Shown: positions 32,997 to 40,005, numbered from the stretch's first letter. The stretch: DNA of 40,005 nt from Gemmatimonadota bacterium (GCA_009840215.1 VXOC01000075.1:1-40005), one strand, 5' to 3'. A program made the numbers and translations. The notes: generated by a model from the letters alone, not told the origin.

Positions 32997-33848
32997 ATGA
33001 GACCCCTGCTTGCCACCGCACTGCTCGCCTCCCTCCTCCCGCTCGCGTGCGCCGACGCCCCACCGGCGGACGACGCCAGCCCGCCCGCGAACGCCGGCAC
33101 CGCCTCCGCCACCTCCACCCAGGACCTCCCCCCCGCCATCATCGGCCAGGGCGGCGCGCTCGAGGGCACCGACCTCCACTACGTCGACGGCGACCCTCTC
33201 ACCACCGGCTACCTCGCAGTGCCCGCTGGCGAAGGCCCCTTCCCCGCCCTGGTCATCATCCACGAATGGAACGGCCTGCAGGACCGGGTGCGCCAACTGG
33301 CCGACGACTTCGCCGCCGAAGGCTACGTCACCCTCGCCGCAGACCTCTTCCAGGGACGCACCGGCGCGAACCCCCAGGAGAACATGGCTCTGGTCCGCGA
33401 AGCGCAGGGGAACCCCGAGGCGATGATCGCCAATCTCGACGCGGCGGTGGCCTACCTGAAGGCCCGCCCCGACGTGACCGGACGCGTGGGGGCGATGGGA
33501 TGGTGTTTCGGCGGCGGCGTCGCGCTCTCCTTCGGGCTCGACGGCGTCAACCACGAAGCCACCGCCATCTTCTACGGCCGCCTGGTGGACGACCCCGAAG
33601 TGCTGGCCGCCATGGACCACGAGGTGTACGGCACCTTCGCCGCCCTCGACAACGGGCCCTCCCCCGAATCGGTGGCCGCCTTCGAGGCCGCGCTGCGCGC
33701 CGCCGGCATCGAGCACGACCTCCACATCTACGACGACGTCAACCACGGCTTCTGGCTCCGCGTGGACGGCGACCCCGAGGTTCGGACCGCCCCCGCCGCC
33801 GACGCGTGGCAGCGCCTGAAGGCGTACCTGGACCGCACGCTGCGGTGA
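32997..33848 (+). CDS. Dienelactone-hydrolase family lipoprotein
   Basis: 283 residues from ATG 32997, with GGAG 9 nt upstream. The signal sequence ends in LLPLAC, a lipobox with Cys18. The alpha/beta-hydrolase core has the nucleophile elbow GWCFGGG (Cys, as in dienelactone hydrolase), and the His in DDVNHGFWLR near the C-terminus. The central IHEWNGLQD matches the family. Likely a periplasmic esterase or lactonase anchored to a membrane. It diverges from the MBL gene. Confidence 0.88.
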   Translation: MRPLLATALLASLLPLACADAPPADDASPPANAGTASATSTQDLPPAIIGQGGALEGTDLHYVDGDPLTTGYLAVPAGEGPFPALVIIHEWNGLQDRVRQLADDFAAEGYVTLAADLFQGRTGANPQENMALVREAQGNPEAMIANLDAAVAYLKARPDVTGRVGAMGWCFGGGVALSFGLDGVNHEATAIFYGRLVDDPEVLAAMDHEVYGTFAALDNGPSPESVAAFEAALRAAGIEHDLHIYDDVNHGFWLRVDGDPEVRTAPAADAWQRLKAYLDRTLR

Positions 33849-33874
33849 CGACGGGCGGGCGGTCTGGGAGAGGT

Positions 33875-33914
33875 CTCCGTACGGAGTTATGTTACTCCCA
33901 AACAAGGAGATAAC
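33875..33914. promoter_or_regulatory. Cluster of palindromes before the VapBC-like pair
   Basis: CTCCGTACGGAG (33875-33886) is a perfect palindrome, GGAGT/ACTCC (33883-33898) an overlapping inverted repeat, and GGAGATAAC just before the ATG mirrors GTTACTCC. The set overlaps the ribosome-binding site AGGAG. This is where an antitoxin operator is expected, though the exact site cannot be chosen. Confidence 0.4.
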
Positions 33915-34142
33915 ATGATCCCGATCCGGATCTCCCTGGACCGCGACCTCTACGAACAAGCCGACAGGGTTTCACGCCGCCAGGGCGTCTCGCTGGCGGA
34001 CTTCTGTCGCCGCACGCTGCGCGAGGCGCTGGCCGGGTATCCGGAGGACAAGCCCTGGATGGCCTATGTCGGCAGCCTGGAGGGACGCGCGAACGACAGC
34101 TGCACCGTGGACGCGGTCGTCTACGGGCACGACGCCAGATGA
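33915..34142 (+). CDS. Ribbon-helix-helix antitoxin (VapB-like)
   Basis: 75 residues from ATG 33915, with AAGGAG about 7 nt upstream. The N-terminus (IPIRISLDRDLYEQADRVSRRQGVSLADFCRRTLREALAG) reads as a beta strand and two helices of the ribbon-helix-helix DNA-binding fold; the C-terminal tail (PWMAYVGSLEG) would bind the toxin. Its stop overlaps the toxin start by 4 bp (ATGA). It would neutralise the PIN toxin and repress the operon. Confidence 0.8.
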   Translation: MIPIRISLDRDLYEQADRVSRRQGVSLADFCRRTLREALAGYPEDKPWMAYVGSLEGRANDSCTVDAVVYGHDAR

Positions 34143-34543
34143 GCCGCCCGAAGGTCTTCATCGACACCGGCATCTTCATCGCCGCCATGAACCGGCGCGA
34201 CCTGTATCACGACCGGGCCCGCGCACTCTTCGCCGACACCCCACCCCGCTGGCACACCTCGGTGCTGGTCTGGTCGGAGGCTTACAACTGGTTCCTTGAC
34301 CAGCACGGAGACGAGGCGGCGCGTGCATTCGGATCGATGGTCGCGAGCCTCGAGGGGCTGGTCATGTTCACCGCCGACGAGGACCACCACGCCCGGGTCT
34401 GCCGAATGTCGGACCGTTTGCGCCACGAGCGGCTGACCTACGTGGATGCCTCGAGCCTGGTGCTGATCGACGAGCACGACATCACAACCGTGTGGTCCAC
34501 GGACAGGCGGCTGGGACTTACCGGAGCCGAGGTGCTGCCATAG
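34139..34543 (+). CDS. PIN-domain toxin (VapC-like)
   Basis: 134 residues. The acidic PIN-domain residues are in place: Asp in VFIDTGIFIAAM (about 9), Glu in SVLVWSEAYNWF (about 47), and Asp in LTYVDASSLVLI and TVWSTDRRLGLTG near the end. Family members are Mg2+-dependent RNases acting on tRNA or rRNA; the target here is unknown. It is translationally coupled to the antitoxin gene. Confidence 0.85.
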   Translation: MSRPKVFIDTGIFIAAMNRRDLYHDRARALFADTPPRWHTSVLVWSEAYNWFLDQHGDEAARAFGSMVASLEGLVMFTADEDHHARVCRMSDRLRHERLTYVDASSLVLIDEHDITTVWSTDRRLGLTGAEVLP

Positions 34544-34552
34544 CCGTAGTGC

Positions 34553-34592
34553 GGGATGCCGGCAGCCAACGAAGTGGTCCACCCGGCATCCC
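34553..34592 (+). terminator. 10-bp perfect inverted repeat after VapC-like gene
   Basis: GGGATGCCGG (34553-34562) and CCGGCATCCC (34583-34592) pair perfectly across a 20-nt loop, 10 nt after the toxin stop. There is no T-run. It may end the toxin-antitoxin transcript. The remaining stretch to 34819 shows no gene; its likely use is the promoter of the next gene. Confidence 0.5.
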
Positions 34593-34819
34593 GGGCGGGG
34601 TCCATCCAGGGACTGCCGGCACGCCGCCTGCACGCCCGGTACATGTCCCTGAGGGGTGACGCGGCTGTCACCCTGCGGTGACTCCGGCTCCGACGGCGAT
34701 CGCCCCTGCCGGGCCCGCGACCCCCGAAAACACCAGCCAGGCCGCCCGATCCGCACCGGAATCCGAAACGGCACGGGTCTTGCTATTCATGTTCCGCAAA
34801 CCGCAACTTAGGAGACGAC

Positions 34820-35620
34820 ATGTTCAGCCGACTCGGGAAACTCGACACGATGCGACTTCTTTGGATCATCCCCAGCGTTGCCCTGCTGGCGCCCTTGAGC
34901 GCACCGGAGCTCGCTGCCCAGGAGCGCGATTTCCTCCTGCGGACGCCGCAGATCACCCTCTCGATCAGAGGGGGATACAGCGTGCCCCGGCTCGGAGGCG
35001 GCGGCGACGCTCAAAGCCTGTGGGACTTCACCAGGGAGCAGTTGACGGTGGAGAACCGCGATTTCGCCGGTCCGCACGCCATGATCGAGGTGGGGATCCG
35101 GGGATCGGAGCGGCTCGATCTGGTCTTCTCGGCCGGGCACAGCTCCTCTTCGGTTCTCTCCGAGTTCCGCAAGTGGGAGGGCGCCGACGGCCTGCCCATC
35201 ACCCAGACCACCGAATTCACCACCACCCCGGTCACCGCCGGCGTGAAGGCCTACCTGAGTCCCCGGGGCCGGGCGATCGGCAGTTACGCCTGGGTGCCCC
35301 GCACCTTCAATCCGTTCGTGGGAATCGCGGGCGGGATGGTCTGGTACCGGTTCGAGCAGTACGGGGAGTTCGTGGACTACGAGACGCACGACATCTTCCT
35401 CGACAATTTCCGGTCCTACGAGAAGGCTCCGACCGTGCACTTCTTCACGGGCATGGACATCAGCGTCAACAGGCGCATAATGCTGACCGGCGAAGCCCGC
35501 TACGGCTTAGCGAAGGGTCCCTTCCAGACGGACTATGACGGCTATTCCGATTTCGTAGGCTTCCCCAAACTGGATCTTTCGGGCTTCAAGTTGAGCCTCG
35601 GGGTCGGGTTGAGGGTGTAG
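34820..35620 (+). CDS. Outer-membrane beta-barrel protein
   Basis: 266 residues from ATG 34820 (TAGGAGAC upstream). The signal peptide covers about MRLLWIIPSVALLAPLSAPELAAQ. The mature part alternates amphipathic strands (ITLSIRGGYSVPR, RLDLVFSAGHSSS, FNPFVGIAGGMVWYRF, RIMLTGEARYGLA) and ends FKLSLGVGLRV, typical of 8-stranded OmpW/OmpA-like barrels. This indicates an outer membrane in the host. No ligand or partner is evident. Confidence 0.75.
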   Translation: MFSRLGKLDTMRLLWIIPSVALLAPLSAPELAAQERDFLLRTPQITLSIRGGYSVPRLGGGGDAQSLWDFTREQLTVENRDFAGPHAMIEVGIRGSERLDLVFSAGHSSSSVLSEFRKWEGADGLPITQTTEFTTTPVTAGVKAYLSPRGRAIGSYAWVPRTFNPFVGIAGGMVWYRFEQYGEFVDYETHDIFLDNFRSYEKAPTVHFFTGMDISVNRRIMLTGEARYGLAKGPFQTDYDGYSDFVGFPKLDLSGFKLSLGVGLRV

Positions 35621-35686
35621 GGCGATAGAACGATGACGACAAGACACGGACGAAACAGAGCGATGCTCGACGCGGAAGGAGCGATC

Positions 35687-36796
35687 ATGGGTACGAAGAC
35701 AACAGGAATCGGTTTGCTCGCCGGCTTGGCCGCGGTGGCCGCCATGGCCGTCCACGGCCCGGCCCAGGCGCAGGAGCAGGGACTGCGAGCGGGGTGGCAG
35801 TCCTATCTCGGGTGCTGGCAGTCTACGGCCACCGAGGAGGACCAGGGCCTTCTGTGCCTGGTGGCCGACGGCCGGGACGTGCAAATGCTGACTATCATCA
35901 ACGGCGAGGTCGCGTTCAACGAGCCCCTGGTGGCGGACGGCGGCACACACGACTTCGAACGGGATGACTGTAGCGGCACCGAGTCCGCCCGTTTCTCCGA
36001 GGATCTGCGCCGCCTCTACACGGCGTCGCTGGTGACCTGCGACGGGGAGGCCTCCCGGCGCAGCACGGGAATCATCTCCATGCCGGGCATGGACGAGTGG
36101 ATCGATGTCCGCGCCATCGAGACGAATGGTGTGGTCACCGTCTGGTCGCAGCGGTACCAGCGCGCGAGCCACAGTGTGCTGGGGCAGCTCGGACTGGCCG
36201 ACCCGGTTGCCCGCCCCAACCCCTTCGCGCTGCGCGGCGGCATCAGCTACGCGACATCCGCCATCACCATCGACGACGTGATCGATGCTTCACGCAACGT
36301 CGACATGGACGCGGTGCAAGGTTGGCTCGCAGAGGTCGGACAGGAGTTCGAGGGTCTGAGCGCCGAGGACCTGATCCGGCTCGAGGACGCCGGTGTGGCG
36401 ACGGCGGTGATCGACGTCGTGGTCGCGGTCTCGTTCCCGCAGCACTTCGCGTTCAACCAGGATGCGGAAGGGGATCGCGCCCGCACGTACATGTACGGGT
36501 GGGGTGATCCGTACTACGGCTACTACGGCCGCTATGGTTACTACGGCTACAACAGGGGGCCGTGGTATTATGGCCGGTACTACCCAGGCTACTACACCCC
36601 CGTCGTGTACACGCCGGGACGGATCGGCGGTGGCGGCGGCGGCCAGGTCGTCGCGGGCAGGGGCTACCGTCGCCCCGGGACGGCCACCTCTTCCGGCTAC
36701 ACCGGTGGCTCCTCGGTGTCCAGCGGCAGCGGCGGCAAGTCCTCCACCTCCAGGGGCAGCACCGGCCGCACGGCCGTACGGCGTGGTGGCAAGTAG
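35687..36796 (+). CDS. Exported protein with Tyr/Gly-rich tail
   Basis: 369 residues from ATG 35687, preferred over ATG 35633 because GGAG lies 7 nt upstream and the signal peptide (TGIGLLAGLAAVAAMAVHGPAQAQ) follows directly. Residues about 28-280 include four Cys and a predicted mixed fold; ITIDDVIDASRNVDMDAVQGWLAEV and SAEDLIRLEDAGVATAVIDVVVAV look helical. The tail (about 285-325) is packed with Tyr and Gly (YYGYYGRYGYYGYNRG), then Ser/Gly/Thr/Arg-rich. Tails like this occur in surface or adhesive proteins. I do not recognise the family. Confidence 0.7.
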   Translation: MGTKTTGIGLLAGLAAVAAMAVHGPAQAQEQGLRAGWQSYLGCWQSTATEEDQGLLCLVADGRDVQMLTIINGEVAFNEPLVADGGTHDFERDDCSGTESARFSEDLRRLYTASLVTCDGEASRRSTGIISMPGMDEWIDVRAIETNGVVTVWSQRYQRASHSVLGQLGLADPVARPNPFALRGGISYATSAITIDDVIDASRNVDMDAVQGWLAEVGQEFEGLSAEDLIRLEDAGVATAVIDVVVAVSFPQHFAFNQDAEGDRARTYMYGWGDPYYGYYGRYGYYGYNRGPWYYGRYYPGYYTPVVYTPGRIGGGGGGQVVAGRGYRRPGTATSSGYTGGSSVSSGSGGKSSTSRGSTGRTAVRRGGK

Positions 36797-36821
36797 CAGC
36801 ACCACCACGCTCTCCATTCTC

Positions 36822-37580
36822 ATGGCCGGGGCCGGCGATCCTTCGCCCGCCCCGGCCGTCTTTTTCCTCCTCCAGGAGACGACCGGCGGGCTCTCCGAAA
36901 CACTCGCGTCCAACCCGCTGCTGGCCCTGGCCGTCCTCTTCGGCGCGGGTGTCGCGACCAGTCTGACCCCCTGCGTGTATCCGATGATCCCCATCACCGC
37001 CTCGGTGATCTCGGGGACCGCGCGCGACCGGCAGCCGTGGAGGCGCACCCTGGGGCTCACCATGACCTACGTCACGGGGATGGCGCTGCTCTACGCCGTG
37101 CTCGGACTGGTGGCGGGCTTGACGGGGACGCTGTTCGGCACGGTGAGCGCGAGCCCGTGGGCGCTGCTGGCCATCGGCAACCTGCTGCTCCTGTTCGCGC
37201 TGGCCATGTTCGACGTGATCCCGGTGCGGGTGCCGCAACGCCTTCTGGCGTGGGCGGGAGGGCGCGAGGGGGGCTCCTATGGGGCCGTCTTCGTGCTCGG
37301 GGCCACATCCGGGGTGGTGGCGGCGCCGTGCGGGGCGCCCGCCTTCGCGGCGGTGCTGGCGTGGGTGGCCGCCACGCGGGCGGGGTTCATGGGATTCGTC
37401 TACCTCTTCGTCTTCTCCATCGGGATGACCGCGTTGCTGGTGGCGGTGGGGCTCTTCACGGGGACGATTTCGCGGCTGCCGGAGTCGGGGAAGTGGATGG
37501 TGACGGTCAAGCGGGTGGCCGCAGTGATCATGCTGGGGGTTGCGCAGTATTATTTCGTCCAGGCGGGGTATAATTTGTAG
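36822..37580 (+). CDS. DsbD/CcdA-like transmembrane thiol-disulfide reductase
   Basis: 252 residues from ATG 36822; no ribosome-binding site is evident and GTG codons near 36782, overlapping the previous gene, are possible. Six or more transmembrane helices are visible. LTPCVYPMIPIT (about 48-59) and VVAAPCGAPAFAAV contain the paired intramembrane cysteines of the DsbD-beta/CcdA family, which carry electrons from cytoplasmic thioredoxin across the inner membrane. The N-terminal and C-terminal soluble domains of full DsbD are absent. The exported thioredoxin encoded 96 bp downstream is the natural acceptor. Confidence 0.85.
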   Translation: MAGAGDPSPAPAVFFLLQETTGGLSETLASNPLLALAVLFGAGVATSLTPCVYPMIPITASVISGTARDRQPWRRTLGLTMTYVTGMALLYAVLGLVAGLTGTLFGTVSASPWALLAIGNLLLLFALAMFDVIPVRVPQRLLAWAGGREGGSYGAVFVLGATSGVVAAPCGAPAFAAVLAWVAATRAGFMGFVYLFVFSIGMTALLVAVGLFTGTISRLPESGKWMVTVKRVAAVIMLGVAQYYFVQAGYNL

Positions 37581-37643
37581 GGGCGTGTGGACCGGCCAAC
37601 ACACAACATGGAAAGACGGGTTTCCATAATGTCAACTTTACTA

Positions 37644-37652
37644 TACTATTTG
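37644..37652 (+). promoter_or_regulatory. TACWWTWTG promoter-like box (copy 3)
   Basis: TACTATTTG sits in an AT-rich patch between the DsbD-like and thioredoxin genes; TATACT (37642-37647) within it is a good -10 hexamer. It ends 24 nt before the GTG start, with AGGAGG in between, so the thioredoxin gene may have its own promoter. Confidence 0.45.
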
Positions 37653-37676
37653 TCCCCAGCCAGGAGGACTTCAGCC

Positions 37677-38291
37677 GTGAGAACACATCTGCCCGGAACT
37701 CACGACTTCCGGCTGTCCGCCGCCGCGCCCTCACGCGCCGCTGCCTGCGTCACCCTCGCCCTGGTCCTCGCGCTCCCTGCCGCCGTCACTGGCCAGGAGC
37801 CGGAGGACGGACTGGGCCTCCCAACCGGCACCCCGGCCCCCGACGCACAGGTGGAGGACATGGAAGGCAACGAAATCTCCCTCCTCGAGGTCATCAATGG
37901 GCGTCCCGCGCTGATCGAGTTCTGGGCGTCGTGGTGTGAACAGTGCGAGTTGCTGCAGCCCGAGATCGACCGCGTGCAGGAGCGGTTCGGGGAGAAGGTG
38001 GCGGTGGTGGCGGTGGCCGTGGCGGTGTCGCAGTCACGCCGCAGGGTGCGCCGCCACGTGGAGCGGCACGCACCGGGGTATGACTTCCTTTACGACGCGA
38101 ACGGCGAGGCCGTGAGAGCGTACAAGGCCCTCACGACCTCGATCGTGGTGCTGGTGGATGGGGAAGGCCGGGTGGTCTCAACCGGCGTGGGGCCGAAGCA
38201 GGAGCTGGTGAAGGCGCTGGAAACCCTCCTTCAGGAACCCTCCTCCGGCTCCGGCGTCACCTCGTCGATCGCGGCGGCCAGCTCGTCGTAG
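37677..38291 (+). CDS. Exported thioredoxin-like (TlpA-type) protein
   Basis: 204 residues from GTG 37677, with AGGAGG about 9 nt upstream and the promoter-like box just before; the frame extends to 37587 but that covers the promoter. A signal peptide (ACVTLALVLALPAAVTGQ) is followed by GTPAPDAQVEDMEGNEISLLE and the active site FWASWCEQC (Cys87, Cys90). CEQC is unusual compared with CGPC or CxPC. A Val/Ala-rich stretch (VAVVAVAVAVS) replaces the usual strand. Its 3' end overlaps the convergent selenoprotein gene by 61 bp. It probably takes electrons from the DsbD-like protein. Confidence 0.85.
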   Translation: MRTHLPGTHDFRLSAAAPSRAAACVTLALVLALPAAVTGQEPEDGLGLPTGTPAPDAQVEDMEGNEISLLEVINGRPALIEFWASWCEQCELLQPEIDRVQERFGEKVAVVAVAVAVSQSRRRVRRHVERHAPGYDFLYDANGEAVRAYKALTTSIVVLVDGEGRVVSTGVGPKQELVKALETLLQEPSSGSGVTSSIAAASSS

Positions 38292-38815
38292 GCGGTCGGA
38301 TCCGTCTGTCTGAACTGAGGGATCACCTTGGCCACGCGGCCGTCAGGACCGATCACGATCACGGCGCGGCTGCCCACCATCCCGTTGTCCCGGGGCGTCC
38401 CGCCGAACGCGGCGAAGGAGGCGCTCTCGGCATCCGAGCCGAACAGGTAGGGGAAGTCCTCGTCCTTCAGCCATGAGGCGCCCTCTTCGGCCGAGTCGTT
38501 GGAGATCGCCATGAGCACCACGTTGCGGCCCTCGTTGAACAGTTCTGCGTACTGATCACGGTACGCTCTCATCTGAACCGTTCAGCCACGCGTCCTGACT
38601 CTGAAGAAGAACGCGAGGACCACCGTTTCGCCGCGGTAGTCGCTCAGCCGGACCTTGTCGCGGAGGACGCCGTGACGGGTCGCTCCGGTCAGCTCGAAGT
38701 CGGGGGCAATCGCCCCCACCTCGATGAGGCCGGTCTCCTGCGCCGTGGCGCCTTCCGGCGCGCCCATCCCGATCACGGCGGCCAGCGCCGCCGCCACCAA
38801 CAGTCTGCGCATCAT
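38231..38815 (-). CDS. Exported peroxiredoxin selenoprotein (in-frame TGA = Sec78)
   Basis: Read through one TGA at 38584-38582, the frame gives a 194-residue protein from ATG 38815 (GGAG 9 nt upstream). Signal peptide RLLVAAALAAVIGMGAPEGATAQ; then VGAIAPDFELTGATRHG, LSDYRGETVVLAFFFRVRTRG, the TGA, and TVQMRAYRDQYAELF. Relatives have RTRGCTVQM here, so the TGA replaces the peroxidatic cysteine. VLMAISNDSAEEGASWLKDEDFPYLFGSD and AVIVIGPDGRVAKVIPQF are usual peroxiredoxin strands. A SECIS-like hairpin follows. Expected role: periplasmic peroxide reduction. It lies 84 bp after the creatininase gene and converges on the thioredoxin gene. A nonsense mutation is possible but unlikely. Confidence 0.82.
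38547..38566 (-). promoter_or_regulatory. Candidate bacterial SECIS hairpin (second selenoprotein)
   Basis: Counting the T of TGA as 1, nucleotides 19-24 (GCGTAC) pair perfectly with 33-38 (GTACGC). The 8-nt loop starts at 25 and has G at its second position. GTTC at 7-10 can also pair with GAAC at 40-43, giving a longer stem. Geometry equals that at 26808-26822 although the sequences are unrelated. Confidence 0.62.
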
Positions 38816-38855
38816 TTCGTTTTCTCCGTTCTCGGTTCACCCGATACCTGTGCAC

Positions 38856-38887
38856 ATGAGTATATGAGTATGTGAGTATGTGTGTCG
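38856..38887. repeat. 8-bp tandem repeats upstream of selenoprotein gene
   Basis: Three units of ATGAGTAT (the third starting with G) and a degenerate fourth lie between the creatininase gene and the selenoprotein start. On the minus strand they present CATACT/TATACT hexamers that could act as a -10 box. Copy number of such repeats can vary and alter promoter strength. Confidence 0.45.
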
Positions 38888-38899
38888 GATCGGGCTTCC

Positions 38900-39808
38900 T
38901 CAGCTGCCGCCCCCGATCGCCGCCCTGATCGCCTCGACGGTGCGGTCCACGCGGAAGCCGAGCAGCTTCTTCCCGGTCTCGATCGTCGCTTCCAGGTCGG
39001 CGATGCTGAGCCCGTTGATGGAGGCTTTCCCGACCGCAACGCGCTGGGCGTGCCGCACCGACTCGGGGTCCACGACCGTCATGATCGAGGTGATCACGAA
39101 GTCGTCGTGGATGCCGTCGTTGGTGGGTTCGGTGATCCCCAGCTCGCTCTCCATCCACTCGAAGACTTCGCGGTAGCGGTAGAACTCGGGGACGTAGTGT
39201 GCGCGCGCACCCCCGCGCCACCGCTCGTTCAGCGCGGCCGCCACCGCCGCCATTCCGCCCTGGTTCCCCCCGCTGTCGCCGATGAAGACGATGTTGGTGA
39301 AGCCGTGGGCCCGGAGGCTGCTGGCGACATCATCGAGCACCGCCCGAAAGGTCTCCTCCCGGAGGCTGATCGTGCCCGGATAGCGCATGTGCCCGGAGGG
39401 ATTGGCGATGCCGCCTTCGGGAACGAGCTTGATGACGGGGGCGCAGAGCGCGTTGCCCAGCTTGCGCGCGATCCCCTCGCAGGCGCCCTCGAGGACATAG
39501 TTGTGTTTGCCCGTGGCGAGGTAGGGCCCGTTCTGCTCGATCCCGCCGGTCGAGATGATCGCGGTGGTCTTCCCGTCGCGCAGCGCGTCGCGGACCTCCA
39601 TCCAGGTGAGCTCCTCGATCCAGACCGAGTTCAGGGCCTCGATCGGACGCTCCGTCCGCATGTCGGCCAGGAGCGCCTCCGCCTGGCGGGCCATCATCTC
39701 GGCGCGGCGTTCCGCGGTCATCCCGCCGCGGCCCTGCTGGGCGGTGCCCGTGATCGGAACTACCAGCGCGACCGCAGCCGCTGCCAGGATCCATCGCCTG
39801 CATTCCAT
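38900..39808 (-). CDS. Exported creatininase-family amidohydrolase
   Basis: 302 residues from ATG 39808, chosen over ATG 39814 because GGAGG is then 7 nt away. Signal peptide RRWILAAAAVALVVPITGTAQ. STGGIEQNGPYLATGKHNYVLEG corresponds to the metal-binding GSxEQHGPHLP segment with Asn replacing the His, and IGDSGGNQGG to the GDHGGN loop with Ser replacing His. Two altered metal-site positions mean activity cannot be assumed. Creatininase relatives hydrolyse cyclic amides. It precedes the selenoprotein gene on the same strand. Confidence 0.83.
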   Translation of the reverse strand: MECRRWILAAAAVALVVPITGTAQQGRGGMTAERRAEMMARQAEALLADMRTERPIEALNSVWIEELTWMEVRDALRDGKTTAIISTGGIEQNGPYLATGKHNYVLEGACEGIARKLGNALCAPVIKLVPEGGIANPSGHMRYPGTISLREETFRAVLDDVASSLRAHGFTNIVFIGDSGGNQGGMAAVAAALNERWRGGARAHYVPEFYRYREVFEWMESELGITEPTNDGIHDDFVITSIMTVVDPESVRHAQRVAVGKASINGLSIADLEATIETGKKLLGFRVDRTVEAIRAAIGGGS

Positions 39809-39923
39809 TGTCATGCCTCCGTGTCGGTTGAGTGCCTGCTGCGGGCTCCATTGTAGCGCGGGCGCCGCGCCAAGGCGACCTTTTCGGCGCCCCAAACGCT
39901 TCCTGCCTACCGGAGCCCATCCC

Positions 39924-40005
39924 ATGAGACGCGTCACCGCCAGACCCCGACCGCCATTGCCCGCGCTCTCCACCCTGCTGACAGTGTCCACGCTTCTCGC
40001 CTGCG
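39924..40005 (+). CDS. Lipoprotein, N-terminal fragment cut by window edge
   Basis: From ATG 39924 (GGAG about 10 nt upstream) 27 codons run to the window end: basic start, hydrophobic segment LPALSTLLTVSTLLAC. The Cys at 27 would be the lipidation site. Nothing can be said about the rest. It diverges from the creatininase gene. Confidence 0.5.
   Translation, partial: MRRVTARPRPPLPALSTLLTVSTLLAC

Noticed and set aside
1-40005. CRISPR arrays, tRNA, rRNA, insertion sequences
   Set aside because: None found: no regularly spaced repeats, no cloverleaf or rRNA segments, no transposase-like protein.

Overview
The window is a gene-dense, very GC-rich bacterial chromosome segment with no rRNA, tRNA, CRISPR array or transposase that I can see. 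Most proteins are exported: lipoproteins, beta-propellers, secreted peptidases and amidohydrolases. The repeated six-bladed propeller family (DSxGxxxV N-terminal motif, G(K/R/E)GPGEF strand), the choice-of-anchor-B/FG-GAP proteins and the M20/M28/creatininase/amidohydrolase set suggest a Gemmatimonadota-like organism. That assignment is inference from protein flavour, not a search result.

Layout. 1-1945: two divergent propeller lipoproteins (left one cut by the window edge) sharing a dyad-bearing promoter. 2581-5757: a large TolB-propeller/amidohydrolase fusion. 5890-6945: a RES/Xre toxin-antitoxin pair with a paired operator; a diverged copy of that operator stands alone at 2173-2246. 12402-6959 (minus): MFS transporter, arsenite methyltransferase, lipoprotein and anchor-B protein, with overlapping or closely spaced genes. 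18699-12464 (minus): a second anchor-B protein, a YVTN propeller, a VCBS/FG-GAP protein, a DUF1232-like protein and a small membrane protein. 20696-18927: M28 peptidase with a PA-like region.

20930-26428 (minus) is the most unusual part. It reads propeller, ABC ATPase, ABC permease, then two tandem copies of a unit made of a conserved 65-nt element, a long structured 5' leader, a short Cys-rich exported protein with a strongly conserved leader and divergent core, and a 13-bp hairpin; an N-terminally short propeller follows. The 65-nt element is also found upstream of the first propeller, so one regulator or promoter class probably controls the whole locus. It resembles a peptide precursor, export and sensing module not known to me.

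26481-27107 and 38231-38815 are two exported peroxiredoxin-family genes, each broken by a single in-frame TGA exactly at the catalytic cysteine codon. Each TGA is followed by a hairpin whose apical loop starts 25 nt from the U of the UGA. I read both as selenoproteins; no Sec machinery lies in the window. The second sits beside a DsbD/CcdA-like membrane reductase and an exported thioredoxin, which could form its electron supply.

The rest: asparagine synthase (27187-28845), another propeller lipoprotein, an M20 amidohydrolase, an MBL-fold hydrolase, a dienelactone-hydrolase lipoprotein, a VapBC-like pair, an outer-membrane barrel, a Tyr/Gly-rich exported protein, a creatininase-family protein and the start of one more lipoprotein at the right edge.
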